A program made the position numbers and the translations under genes. From positions 131,275-195,274 of the forward strand of contig CAZXMW010000002.1 of the NCBI GenBank assembly GCA_964641415.1: a stretch of 64,000 nucleotides of DNA, given 5' to 3'. Under the pieces are notes generated by a model, which saw only the letters and a program-made list of their open reading frames with translations, did no database searches and was not told the origin of the DNA. Shown one piece after another: positions 34,253-42,544 of the stretch (positions are counted from its first letter, which is position 1; every line of letters begins with the position of its first letter). The stretch is from JAHECW01 sp964641415. Its GTDB lineage: Bacteria; Acidobacteriota; Thermoanaerobaculia; Thermoanaerobaculales; Sulfomarinibacteraceae.

Positions 34253-35151
34253 GCGCGCGTTTTGACGAGCTCATGCGCGCCGCGGAGGCCGAGTTCACGA
34301 ACGCGGACGCGGAGGCCGCCGCACGGCTGTACGCTGATGCGGTGGCTCTCGCTGAAGAAGAGGGCGACCGAGATCGAGCAGATCACGCGTTCTGCAACCA
34401 CTGCTCGATGCTGACCGAGCTCGACCGCGGTGCGGACCAGATTCCGAAGCTCAAAGAGATCCTGCTTCGAAGCGAAAACGTCAAGAACCGTTTCCTGGCG
34501 GCATACAACACCGCGGTCGCGTACGACCTGCAAGACGATCTCGAAAAGTCGATGTCGTACGCTGAACGCGCCATCGAGCTCTCGGAAGTGCTGAGCGACC
34601 CGGATCTGATCTCTCGGTCGGCAAACCTCGCGGGGACGCTCGCGATCCGTGATTCCAAGTTCGACGAGGCTGATCGGTGCTATCGAAAAGCGCTCGAGGT
34701 TCAACAGACCCTCGACGGTCATCACGGCATCATGCGGGCCCAGTACGTCGACAACCTCGGGTACGTCATGATGTGCACCGGTCGACTGGAACGGGGCATC
34801 GATCTGTGCGAGCAGGCCCGGGCCGAACTCGAGCAGCTCGGGGCCGACCACTATCTGTACGAGACCCTGCAGGATCTCTGCTACGGCCACCTGCTGGCCG
34901 GCAACCTCGACCGCGCCGCCGAGTGCGGCGAGCGCGCCCTCGACCTCGCCGTCGAGTTCGAGGACGACCAGATCGCCAAGAACTGTCTGTTTCTACTGAG
35001 CGAAACCGCGGTGAGGCGCGGCGACACCTTCCGGGCTCGTCGCTACCTGCGCGAGCTCACCGCGTACTACCCGGAGGTCGGGATCAGCGAGGACATCGTC
35101 GACGTCTTCCTCGCCACCGATCTGACCTCCGTGGTGAATCTGAGGGGGTGA
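34249..35151 (+). CDS. TPR-repeat protein, probable partner of the XRE regulator
   Basis: A 300-residue cytoplasmic protein made almost entirely of TPR-like helical repeats (for example AAYNTAVAYDLQDDLEKSM, MAVNLG-like units, LDRAAECGERALDL). Start GTG 34249 overlaps the XRE stop. Single-chain peptide-responsive regulators (RRNPP class) fuse such an HTH and TPR domain; here the two are separate. The ligand is unknown. It may modulate the XRE protein, which is inference. Confidence 0.75.
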   Translation: MSARFDELMRAAEAEFTNADAEAAARLYADAVALAEEEGDRDRADHAFCNHCSMLTELDRGADQIPKLKEILLRSENVKNRFLAAYNTAVAYDLQDDLEKSMSYAERAIELSEVLSDPDLISRSANLAGTLAIRDSKFDEADRCYRKALEVQQTLDGHHGIMRAQYVDNLGYVMMCTGRLERGIDLCEQARAELEQLGADHYLYETLQDLCYGHLLAGNLDRAAECGERALDLAVEFEDDQIAKNCLFLLSETAVRRGDTFRARRYLRELTAYYPEVGISEDIVDVFLATDLTSVVNLRG

Positions 35152-35155
35152 CACC

Positions 35156-36148
35156 ATGAGAGGGCATCGAGCCGCACTCATCGCAATCCTCCTGGTCGGC
35201 ATCGCCGCCGCCGCATCCGCCGGCGACATGACGCTGACCAGGACCGGCGAGCTGTACCGCGTCGCCCCATCGGACGACGGGCTGGTGCTGACCCATCGAC
35301 TCGCCGACGGCGCCGTCACCTCGAGCCCCATCCCGCAGACTGCGGGCCTCGTCACCAGCTCCGTGCAGGTCGGAGTCGACGAGCTGACCGGTTCGGTCTT
35401 CGTCACGTGGCAGGTCGGCGACGACCTCGACGCCAGCGTCGAGCTCGCCTGGCTCGTCGACGACGTCTGGTCCGGACCCTACACCTTGGCCGGCGCCGAC
35501 GGCACCGCCGCCGAGCGCCCCGAGCTCGCCCTCGACCGGGTGACCACCGTCGTCGACGACGACGGCGAGCCGGTCACGATCACGACGACCTTCGTTCACA
35601 TGGCGTGGTGGAGCTCCGTCGAGACCCGCGACGACGGCTCGGCCTACCTCGCGTCACTGCGACTCGACGAGAGCGGCGCGCTCGACATCTCGGCGTTCGA
35701 GCCCGTCGCGCTGTCGGACCTGCTGCCCTACGGCGTCGGCTGCGACGGCATCCAGAACGCCGAGGGTCTCGCGCACCCCAAGATCTTCACCGACCCGCAG
35801 ACCGGATCGCCGCACGTCTTCGCCACCGACTTCTCGAACTGCGTCTTCCAGATTCTCAGGATCCACTACGACGTCGTCGAGGAGTGGGTCGGCGACACCA
35901 AACGACGTCGGCACGTCGTCGTGCTCGGCCACGCCTCGATGATCGCCGCCAACCCGGAAATGGTGTTGGCATCGGTCAAGGTCGAGGTCGGACACGGGCT
36001 CGACCTGGTGATGTACTGGGACATCGAGGGCGCCGTCGCCTACGTCCAGCTCGACGAGAACGGCGTTCCGCCGACTCAGACGCTGACATACGGGGACGCG
36101 CTCACCCGCGAGCAGGCGATCGAGATGGTCCGCGGCCTGGTCCGCTGA
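35156..36148 (+). CDS. Secreted protein of unknown function downstream of XRE-TPR pair
   Basis: A 330-residue exported protein: a signal peptide (ALIAILLVGIAAAASAG), then a beta-rich sequence with many acidic residues and two cysteines (GVGCDGI and SNCVFQ). I do not recognise a family. It lies 4 bases after the TPR gene, is probably co-transcribed with the XRE-TPR pair and ends in a strong terminator (36172-36199). Confidence 0.65.
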   Translation: MRGHRAALIAILLVGIAAAASAGDMTLTRTGELYRVAPSDDGLVLTHRLADGAVTSSPIPQTAGLVTSSVQVGVDELTGSVFVTWQVGDDLDASVELAWLVDDVWSGPYTLAGADGTAAERPELALDRVTTVVDDDGEPVTITTTFVHMAWWSSVETRDDGSAYLASLRLDESGALDISAFEPVALSDLLPYGVGCDGIQNAEGLAHPKIFTDPQTGSPHVFATDFSNCVFQILRIHYDVVEEWVGDTKRRRHVVVLGHASMIAANPEMVLASVKVEVGHGLDLVMYWDIEGAVAYVQLDENGVPPTQTLTYGDALTREQAIEMVRGLVR

Positions 36149-36171
36149 TCGCGCCCGAAAGTCCGAAGCTC

Positions 36172-36199
36172 ACGCCCGCGCCTCGGCGCGGGCGTTTTC
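36172..36199 (+). terminator. Terminator after the XRE-TPR-secreted protein operon
   Basis: Stem ACGCCCGCGCC / GGCGCGGGCGT with a two-base loop, followed by TTT. It lies 23 bases after the stop codon and borders the convergent GT4 gene. Confidence 0.8.
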
Positions 36200-37331
36200 A
36201 TGACCGGTCGACGACCCCGATCAGCTCTTCGAGGGCCGCCGCGTAGCCCGACCAGTCGAGCTCGCGTGACGAGCGCTCGGCCCCGGCCGCGAGCTCGGCC
36301 ACGGTCGTCCGGCCGAGGGAGGCCAACGATGCTGCCAGCGCCGCAGGGTCACCCGGCGGCACGACGACCCCGTTGACCCCGTCGGAGACAATCTCGGGCA
36401 CGCCGCCGACCGCGGTGGTCAGCACCGGCACGCCGTGGGCCAGTGCCATGGGCGCCACCGCCGACTGCGAGCCGGACAGATAGGGCAGAACCACGAGGTC
36501 GGCTGCGGCGAGCAGAACCGGCACCCGCGGCTCGGGCACCCAGCCGAGGTCGAGCCGCACCCGGCGGTCGAGCCCGAGCTCGGCGACCCGCCGCTCGAGC
36601 CGGTCACCGAGGCTGCGCCACGGCTCGCCGGCGACCCAGACCAGCCAGTCCGAGCCCTGCGGCAGCCGCGCCGCGGCCTCGAGGAGCACCTCGACCCCTT
36701 TGTAGGGACGAATCAGACCGAGAAAGAGCGCCACCCTCCGGTCGTCGGGGACCCCGAGCTCGGATCGCGCGTCGGCCCGGTCGAGCGTCGCACCCCCACC
36801 CACTGCCGGCAGTCGGTGGAACCGCGTCGGAACGCCCGGGTACGCCCCCTCGAGCTGACGTCCGAGGACCTCGGCGTGGGTGAACAGCCCCCGGCAGCGA
36901 CCGAGCACCCGCGCCGCCACCGTGCGCTGGAGCCACCCGGCGTCGTGGTCCGCCGGGTTGTGGACCACGGCGATCGCCGGCGGGCGGGGGTCGGTCCGGA
37001 GCAGCGCCCACCACAGACCGGCCCAGGCCCAGGTCCAGTAGGGCAGAATCCAGGCGTCCGCGCGGTGAGCAGCTGCGGCGCGCTGCGCGGCGCGCCAGGA
37101 GTCGGGCCGGAACGGGTCGAGCACGGCGCGCGACCCGGGCAGCTTTGGACAGGCGTCGGGATCGCGGTCCGAGGTTCCGGGGTAGAGCCAGCTCGGGTAC
37201 TGGCGCCGGGCGGAGAGAAACAGCACGTCGTGGCCGCGTTCCTCGAGCACCCGGACAAGCTCGGTGGTCGCGCGGGCGATGCCGCCCCGAAACGGGTGGC
37301 CGGGCCCGAAGACCGTCAGCCGAAGGCCCAC
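36198..37331 (-). CDS. Family 4 glycosyltransferase
   Basis: A 377-residue GT-B enzyme. The N-terminal domain begins FGPGHPFRGGIARATTELV. The C-terminal donor domain carries SGSQSAVAPMALAHGVPVLTT and a GVNGVVVPPGDP motif, in the position of the E-x7-E donor motif of the family. Substrates are unknown. It lies downstream of coaD across an inverted-repeat element and is independent of the 20-22 kb glycan cluster. Confidence 0.88.
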   Translation of the reverse strand: MGLRLTVFGPGHPFRGGIARATTELVRVLEERGHDVLFLSARRQYPSWLYPGTSDRDPDACPKLPGSRAVLDPFRPDSWRAAQRAAAAHRADAWILPYWTWAWAGLWWALLRTDPRPPAIAVVHNPADHDAGWLQRTVAARVLGRCRGLFTHAEVLGRQLEGAYPGVPTRFHRLPAVGGGATLDRADARSELGVPDDRRVALFLGLIRPYKGVEVLLEAAARLPQGSDWLVWVAGEPWRSLGDRLERRVAELGLDRRVRLDLGWVPEPRVPVLLAAADLVVLPYLSGSQSAVAPMALAHGVPVLTTAVGGVPEIVSDGVNGVVVPPGDPAALAASLASLGRTTVAELAAGAERSSRELDWSGYAAALEELIGVVDRS

Positions 37332-37336
37332 GGAGC

Positions 37337-37516
37337 GAGTCCGGACTCTTCATGAGTGATCTGCTGCACATCGCGATGCGCGGCGCGCGGCGGCGTTTTC
37401 TCGGATCGATCGCTCGACGTACCGCGAGTACGCCTTCGCTCCCTCGTCTTGTGAGAACGCCGCCGTGTTTGCGCCTCGCGTCGTTCGCCACGAACCCTCA
37501 TGAAGAGTCCGGGCTC
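37337..37516. mobile_element. Candidate 180-bp inverted-repeat (MITE-like) element
   Basis: Terminal arms 37337-37356 and 37497-37516 are 20-base inverted repeats with one mismatch (GAGTCCGGACTCTTCATGAG and its complement); the left arm contains the palindrome GAGTCC-GGACTC. The 140-base interior is not a plausible gene. The right arm supplies the last codons of coaD. No target-site duplication could be recognised. Confidence 0.6.
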
Positions 37517-38025
37517 TCTCGTCTCGGCCGGTCGCTCGCCATGCCGTAGCGCGCCTCGAGCCTCGCTCTGACCTGGTCCGGAACCAGGCCCGTGACATCG
37601 CCGCCGAGCGCGGCGACCTCGCGCACCAGGCGCGACGACAGGTAGGTGTACTCCTCCTTGGGGGTCAGGAAAACGGTTTCAACGTGGGGCGCCAGCCGCC
37701 GGTTCATGAGCGCCATCTGGAACTCGTACTCGAAGTCCGACACCGCCCGCATGCCGCGGATGATGATGCTCGCCCCGACCTCGTCGAGGAAGTTGACCAG
37801 CAGACCGGAGAACGACCGAACCTCGACAACCTCACTTTCCAGGTACAGCTCCCGGATCATCTCGAGCCGGTCTGCCGCCGGAAACAGGGCCTCCTTGCCG
37901 GTGTTCTCCAGGATGCCGACAACGAGACGCGGGAAGATCTGAGTCGCCCGCTCGACGATGGCCACGTGGCCGGCGTGAAACGGGTCGAACGAACCGGGAT
38001 AGACCGCGACAGGCTGGTGGACCAT
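37498..38025 (-). CDS. coaD: Phosphopantetheine adenylyltransferase
   Basis: A 175-residue enzyme of coenzyme A synthesis: 4'-phosphopantetheine + ATP gives dephospho-CoA. Motifs are YPGSFDPFHAGHVAI with the HxGH nucleotidyltransferase signature, an IIRGMR segment and a TYLSSRLVREVA motif. The core ends normally, but the final residues (RRESPDSS) are encoded by the right arm of the inverted-repeat element, so the C-terminal tail is acquired sequence and probably unnecessary for activity. Confidence 0.95.
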   Translation of the reverse strand: MVHQPVAVYPGSFDPFHAGHVAIVERATQIFPRLVVGILENTGKEALFPAADRLEMIRELYLESEVVEVRSFSGLLVNFLDEVGASIIIRGMRAVSDFEYEFQMALMNRRLAPHVETVFLTPKEEYTYLSSRLVREVAALGGDVTGLVPDQVRARLEARYGMASDRPRRESPDSS

Positions 38026-38136
38026 GGGCGCATTCTACACCCCGCGCGCACCGCGTGCCCGCGACCGCGTCCGCGTCCCGATACTGGATGCTGACCGAGC
38101 TCTCCCCACCGGGGCCCGTCGGGTCGCACCGGAGCT

Positions 38137-38226
38137 CGGACACGGGTTCGGCTTCGGACACGGGTTCGGTCTCGGTTGCGGATCCGGTGTCGGCCGCGGC
38201 ATCGGATTCGGATCCGTTTCCGGCTG
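38137..38226. repeat. Degenerate hexamer array, 15 units of CGGNNN
   Basis: Fifteen successive hexamers, 14 starting CGG and one CGT. The variable halves include ACA, GTT, CTT, TCT, TTG, ATC, TGT, CCG, CAT and ATT; the block CGGACA-CGGGTT occurs twice. Confidence 0.92.
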
Positions 38227-38417
38227 CACCCCTCCTGTCACCCCGAGCGAGGGAGGCCGCCGACCGAGTCGAGGGGCCCCCTCCGGATCGGCAGCGCGCC
38301 CGACTCGGCAAACCGGTCGGCAGCCAGGGATGGCTGCCGCCACACATCACCCGGAGACGGCTTCGAGGATTGAAGACGAAGGCCGCCGGCCGCAAAGGCC
38401 CGCGGCGGCGGGACGAC

Positions 38418-38459
38418 CGGAACCGGACACCGATCCGGACACGAAAACGGAGACGGACG
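38418..38459. repeat. Degenerate hexamer array, 7 units of CGGNNN
   Basis: Seven hexamers (CGGAAC, CGGACA, CCGATC, CGGACA, CGAAAA, CGGAGA, CGGACG), five with the exact CGG. It is the fourth and most eroded member of the array family. Confidence 0.75.
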
Positions 38460-38481
38460 CGAGAGATCGTCGCCGACGGCG

Positions 38482-40578
38482 TTACCGCTCCTCGGTCGCC
38501 CCGGTCGTCGTCCGATTGTGCTGCCGGTCGGCGGCGCGGACGACGATCAGGCCGTCGTCACGCTCCCGAGGAAAGGTGAAGCTCTCGCTGGCGCCGTCGA
38601 GCACGCCGTCTGCGGGCGCCAGCGGTTGCCACGGTGCGCCGCTGCGCGACCACTCGACGCGGGCGATCGGGCTCGAGGCGTCACGGACCCGGACCGTCCA
38701 GCGATCTCCGTCCGGCTCGAGTTCGACCTCGGGCGGCGTGTTGTCGACGGTGAACCAGCGGCTCACCGACGTCGACTCGAGGGCGGCGCCCGGGTTGCTC
38801 GGCCCATCGGAGGCGGTCACCACGAAGCGAACCACTCCATCCGGCAGCGCGGTGGTGTCGACCCCGAGCTGGTTTCCTTCGACGTCCTCGCGCACCGAAA
38901 GGCGGCGCCCGTCCCGAAGCTCGATCTCGAGCCGGAACCGGAGCGGATCTTCGTTGGGGTCCTCGCCTTTCCAGCTGACCGTCCGGTAGCCCAGTCGGTA
39001 GTATTTCTTGCCCTTGGTGGTCGTCGCCTGCCGTTCGTCGTTGGTGTCGAGCACGGTGAAGATCCCGCTGACATCGGGGTTGTCGATGTCGATCACCGGT
39101 CCGGACGGCGGCGGCCCGGCCAGGTAGACGACACCCGGATCCTCGACAGTCACCCCGGACACGCGCGGCGGCAGGTTGACCTCGGCCATGGCGACCTCGA
39201 CCCGCTCGACCGCACCGCCGACCGGCAGCTCGAGCTCCCACTGCAGCGACCGCGCCGGCGGCAGGGGCACGCGACCAGTCGCCGCCGCCGACCACTCGGT
39301 CCAGGGCAACCACGAGCGGTCGGGCTTTTCGCTGGCGCCGGTCCTGAAACGAATTCTGACGCCGTCGACTTCGGGCTCGATCCGATACTCACCAAACCGT
39401 GCGGGCCGGGGCAGGCGCTGGGCCGCGCTCCGGTACCGGCCGTTCTCGCCCCGCTTCGATCGGCGGACGAGCACCGACGCCGGCCCCTGGGCGAGCAGGA
39501 TCTCGCCGTCGCCGACGATGTCGACGACCTGGACCGCGTCGACGCTCGCCAGACGTGCGCCGCCGTCCGACATGAAGCGCCAGACCTCGCCCTCGAAACC
39601 GGTCCCCACGAGCACCCCGTCACCGTCCCGGGCCACCGCGGAGGCGACCTGGCGCGTGAACCGGTGAACGCTGAGCAGGGCGCCCTCCGGAGTCAGGCGC
39701 ACGACCTCGGAGGTCGCAGTCGCGCCGTTGATTTTGGGCAGCTCGAGGTTGAGCGAACCGGTCTGGGTGGTCGTGCCCTCGGTCGTGGCGTCGCCGCCGC
39801 CGCTGCCGTTGGCCGCCGAGCTGGCGGCCGCCGGCGCGGCCGGTTCGCCCACCAAGGCCACCGCCCACACCGAGCCGTCATCCGCGGCCACCATGTCGGA
39901 GATCTCGGTGAACGGGCTGTCGACGAGCATGGCCATCCGGCCGTCGACGTCGACCGCGAGAATCAACCCTTCGCCCGAGGTCCCGATCAGCAGCTTTCCG
40001 TCGACGACCTCGAGACAGCGGGCGTGGATGTCGGGCAGCTCGAGCCAGCGGCTGAAGCCCTTGGGCCCGAGTCGGTACAGGGCGGCCGGAGAGCCGGCCG
40101 CCGCGATCACGGCGCCGTCGAAGACCGCCAGATCCCAGATGCCGCCGTCTCCGAGCCGGCCGACCTCTTCCAGTCGGCCGCGATCGAAACGGTGGAGCAC
40201 CCCCGGCGTCACGGTCGCCACGAGCACGCCGTCCGCCGTCGGCAGCACCGCCGTCGCCTGCTCGCCGGGCACCTCGGCCAGCAGCTCGACGGCCCGCCCC
40301 TTGATCCGGTACAGCCGGGCCGGATGCCCGGTCCCGACGATCAACGAGCCGTCGGCGTCGAGCTCTCCGGCCATGATCACCGGCTCGTCGAGAGTGGCGG
40401 TCGACCGCCACCCGGGCACGCCGAGCAATCGTCCGTCATCGGTGATCGCGACTCCGTCGCCACGGCCCTCGAGGAGCTCCGCGGCGGTGTCGGCGACGAC
40501 TCGGCGGGTCGGCGCCGAGTCGGCGGCCGGGGTCACCACGATCATGGCGATGAGGGCTGAAATCCAGGCTCGTGTCAT
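38482..40578 (-). CDS. Secreted protein with beta-propeller-like repeats
   Basis: A 698-residue exported protein: a signal peptide (ISALIAMIVVTPAADSA), then propeller-like repeats (about 30-400) of the type LLIGTSGEGLILAVDVDGR, VLVGTGFEGEVWRFM and similar, resembling quinoprotein or two-component-sensor propellers. C-terminal beta-sandwich domains (about 430-690) follow, with an SSPIARVEWSRSGAPWQPL region. No catalytic motif is recognised. Its ATG overlaps the S55 peptidase stop by 4 bases, so the two are co-expressed. Confidence 0.75.
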   Translation of the reverse strand: MTRAWISALIAMIVVTPAADSAPTRRVVADTAAELLEGRGDGVAITDDGRLLGVPGWRSTATLDEPVIMAGELDADGSLIVGTGHPARLYRIKGRAVELLAEVPGEQATAVLPTADGVLVATVTPGVLHRFDRGRLEEVGRLGDGGIWDLAVFDGAVIAAAGSPAALYRLGPKGFSRWLELPDIHARCLEVVDGKLLIGTSGEGLILAVDVDGRMAMLVDSPFTEISDMVAADDGSVWAVALVGEPAAPAAASSAANGSGGGDATTEGTTTQTGSLNLELPKINGATATSEVVRLTPEGALLSVHRFTRQVASAVARDGDGVLVGTGFEGEVWRFMSDGGARLASVDAVQVVDIVGDGEILLAQGPASVLVRRSKRGENGRYRSAAQRLPRPARFGEYRIEPEVDGVRIRFRTGASEKPDRSWLPWTEWSAAATGRVPLPPARSLQWELELPVGGAVERVEVAMAEVNLPPRVSGVTVEDPGVVYLAGPPPSGPVIDIDNPDVSGIFTVLDTNDERQATTTKGKKYYRLGYRTVSWKGEDPNEDPLRFRLEIELRDGRRLSVREDVEGNQLGVDTTALPDGVVRFVVTASDGPSNPGAALESTSVSRWFTVDNTPPEVELEPDGDRWTVRVRDASSPIARVEWSRSGAPWQPLAPADGVLDGASESFTFPRERDDGLIVVRAADRQHNRTTTGATEER

Positions 40579-42344
40579 GGCACCTCCGGTCGCACCAGGA
40601 ACTCCTCGCTCCGAACCTCGAGCTCGATCCGCTCGGCGCCGGAGACTTGGGTGTCGAAAGCCTCGACCCGCCGGCTTGTGACGGCATACGAGGTCGTCGT
40701 CAGCGCCGGACCGAGTCCGGCGCGCAGCTGGAGGGCCACCGTCGGCGGGACGGCCACGGTGCCGCCGTCCAGAGCGACGCCGATCTGTCGTCTCTCGAAG
40801 GCGAGCACCAGCGTTGACGACGGCAGCAGCGAGCCGACCAGCTCGACCTCGTCATCGAACGAGCCGGGCTCGACGGGCCGCATGCCGAGCTCATACAGCG
40901 TCCAGGCCGCACCGTCGGCGACCACGAGGTCGATCCTGCCGTCGGGTGAAGACTGCGGCACGCGGACGACGATCTCGCGAATGAGCTCGGCGCCGCGGTG
41001 CGGCCGCAGGCGCAATCGCACCGGCAGGTCGTCTCCGGGCCGGACGATCCGGCGATCCGCGACCACGGCGACCAGCTCGACGGTTCGCAACCGTTCCTCG
41101 GATCGCAGCGCGACGTCGATGGACTCGAGCTGCGGCGGGTCGAACGCCGAGTTCTCGAGGTAGGCGGTGACGCCGGCCACGAGCGCAGCCGCCTGGGCCG
41201 GAGCGTCGCCCGACGCCAGCGTTTCCCGGTAGACCGCGGGCTCGTGGTTCCGGTACCGCAGCTCGATCTCCAGCTCCAGGGTCTGGTCGCCGAATATCCG
41301 ACCGTGCGCCGCGTGGCCGGCCTGGACGGCGTAGGCGACGAGAAACGGGGTCAGCACCGGGTGGCGGACGGTTCGGAACTCGTACCGGCGGCCGTCGACC
41401 TCGACCGACATCGGCACCATGGCGGGGACGTCGCCGATCCGGCCCCAGATTCCGCGCGAACGATCGCTCACGAAGGTCCCGACCGCGGGGCCGACGGAGA
41501 AGAACTTGAATGAGCTCGCCTGACTCGGCAGCACCGACACAACCCGGGCCCGCGCCATCGGCAGCTCGATGCTGCCGCCACCGAGAAAGGGGTGGCCGAA
41601 GGCCCAGACCCGGTCGCCGCGAACCTCGGTCACCGTGCCGCCGGCCGCGAGCACCGCGTCACCGTCCAGCAGCACAGCGGCGACCATCGCACCGGCTTCG
41701 AACGGCGCTTCCGCGCCGCCGTCGAAACTGCCGCCCGGGACGCTCACCCACCCGAGCCGGTCGAAGCCGCGATCCAGCCAGCCGGACCCCGCCGGCCCTC
41801 GGCCGCCGGCAGCCGTTACCGGGATCGCCAGGCCGGTGGAATCTGCGCCGTGCCCGGGCAGCAGCCACTCGATCAGGGTGTCGCCGAGCACACGCCTGCG
41901 GCCTGCGTCCAACAGATCGACGAGGGTCGGACGGGCGGGAGCTCCGCCGAATCCGCCGGATGCGCCGGGCGCGGCGAGCGCCTCCATGCGCGCGAACGGC
42001 GTGACGCCGCCGATCGGTTCCTTGGCGAACGGCCAGCCGAAGGCGAGGGCGCCGAGCAGCCGGCCGCCGACGTAGACCGGCGAGCCGCTCATCCCGGAGA
42101 TGATGCCGGTGTGGCGGAACCGCTCGTCATCGAGCCTGACCAGGACCATCTCGCCCTCGGGAGTCCACGGCCCGACCGTGCCGATCACGGTGAGCGGAAT
42201 TTCGACTCGCTCGCCACCGTCCATCTCGGTGACGCAAATACCCGGGCTGCCCGGCTCGACCTCCGCCGGATCGATGGTCTCCAGCCCCGGTGCGGCGTTC
42301 GCCACAAGCACAAGCAGCAGCGCGGTCCACCGAGTCTTCGTCAC
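40575..42344 (-). CDS. SpoIVB-type peptidase S55 domain protein
   Basis: A 589-residue exported protein: a signal peptide (TRWTALLLVLVANAAPG), then a S55-type serine peptidase domain with the nucleophile motif GMSGSPVYV (about residue 85) and an AFGHPFLGGGSIELPMA region. A C-terminal beta-rich region follows. In spore-formers SpoIVB cleaves a signalling partner; outside them the S55 domain occurs in secreted proteins of unknown substrate. GTG 42344 gives the natural signal peptide. The downstream propeller gene is coupled to it. Confidence 0.85.
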   Translation of the reverse strand: MTKTRWTALLLVLVANAAPGLETIDPAEVEPGSPGICVTEMDGGERVEIPLTVIGTVGPWTPEGEMVLVRLDDERFRHTGIISGMSGSPVYVGGRLLGALAFGWPFAKEPIGGVTPFARMEALAAPGASGGFGGAPARPTLVDLLDAGRRRVLGDTLIEWLLPGHGADSTGLAIPVTAAGGRGPAGSGWLDRGFDRLGWVSVPGGSFDGGAEAPFEAGAMVAAVLLDGDAVLAAGGTVTEVRGDRVWAFGHPFLGGGSIELPMARARVVSVLPSQASSFKFFSVGPAVGTFVSDRSRGIWGRIGDVPAMVPMSVEVDGRRYEFRTVRHPVLTPFLVAYAVQAGHAAHGRIFGDQTLELEIELRYRNHEPAVYRETLASGDAPAQAAALVAGVTAYLENSAFDPPQLESIDVALRSEERLRTVELVAVVADRRIVRPGDDLPVRLRLRPHRGAELIREIVVRVPQSSPDGRIDLVVADGAAWTLYELGMRPVEPGSFDDEVELVGSLLPSSTLVLAFERRQIGVALDGGTVAVPPTVALQLRAGLGPALTTTSYAVTSRRVEAFDTQVSGAERIELEVRSEEFLVRPEVP

Positions 42345-42495
42345 GCCCGTGCCAACCTTTCTCCACCGCGAGCCGGTGCGACGTCCACGCCTGGGTGAAC
42401 ACCGCTGGGGTCGATTCCATTCGAGCCGGGAACGGCGCCGGGGCCACCCGCCAGCGTCCCATGGTACGAAAGTTCCCCGGAGACGGCGCCCGAGA

Positions 42496-42525
42496 TTGAC
42501 GTTCAGCGGCAATCTTCACTACAAT
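42496..42525 (+). promoter_or_regulatory. Promoter of the tandem cNMP-binding protein
   Basis: TTGACG (42496-42501), an 18-base spacer and TACAAT (42520-42525). The expected start near 42532 lies downstream of an upstream GTG at 42527, so the protein must begin at ATG 42545, leaving a leader of about 13 bases. Confidence 0.75.
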
Positions 42526-42544
42526 CGTGAGTCCGGAACACGAC

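Larger units (their letters stand above)
38026..38481. other. Gene-free low-complexity intergenic region with two hexamer arrays
   Basis: 456 bases between the coaD start and the 3' end of the propeller-like gene. It holds CGGNNN arrays at 38137-38226 and 38418-38459; the remainder is GC-rich with no credible gene or promoter that I can identify, although coaD needs one. Confidence 0.8.

Noticed and set aside
37350..37598. 82-residue frame across the inverted-repeat element and the coaD end
   Set aside because: It overlaps coaD out of frame and its sequence is explained by the element.
38026..38480. Several long open frames across the coaD-propeller gap
   Set aside because: They translate hexamer arrays into repetitive low-complexity sequence and lack ribosome sites.
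40600..42400. Long plus-strand frames opposite the S55 and propeller genes
   Set aside because: Antisense shadows typical of GC-rich DNA; the minus frames have signal peptides, motifs and coupled starts.
42527..42544. GTG start for the tandem cNMP protein
   Set aside because: It lies upstream of the expected transcription start from the TTGACG-TACAAT promoter, so ATG 42545 is preferred.
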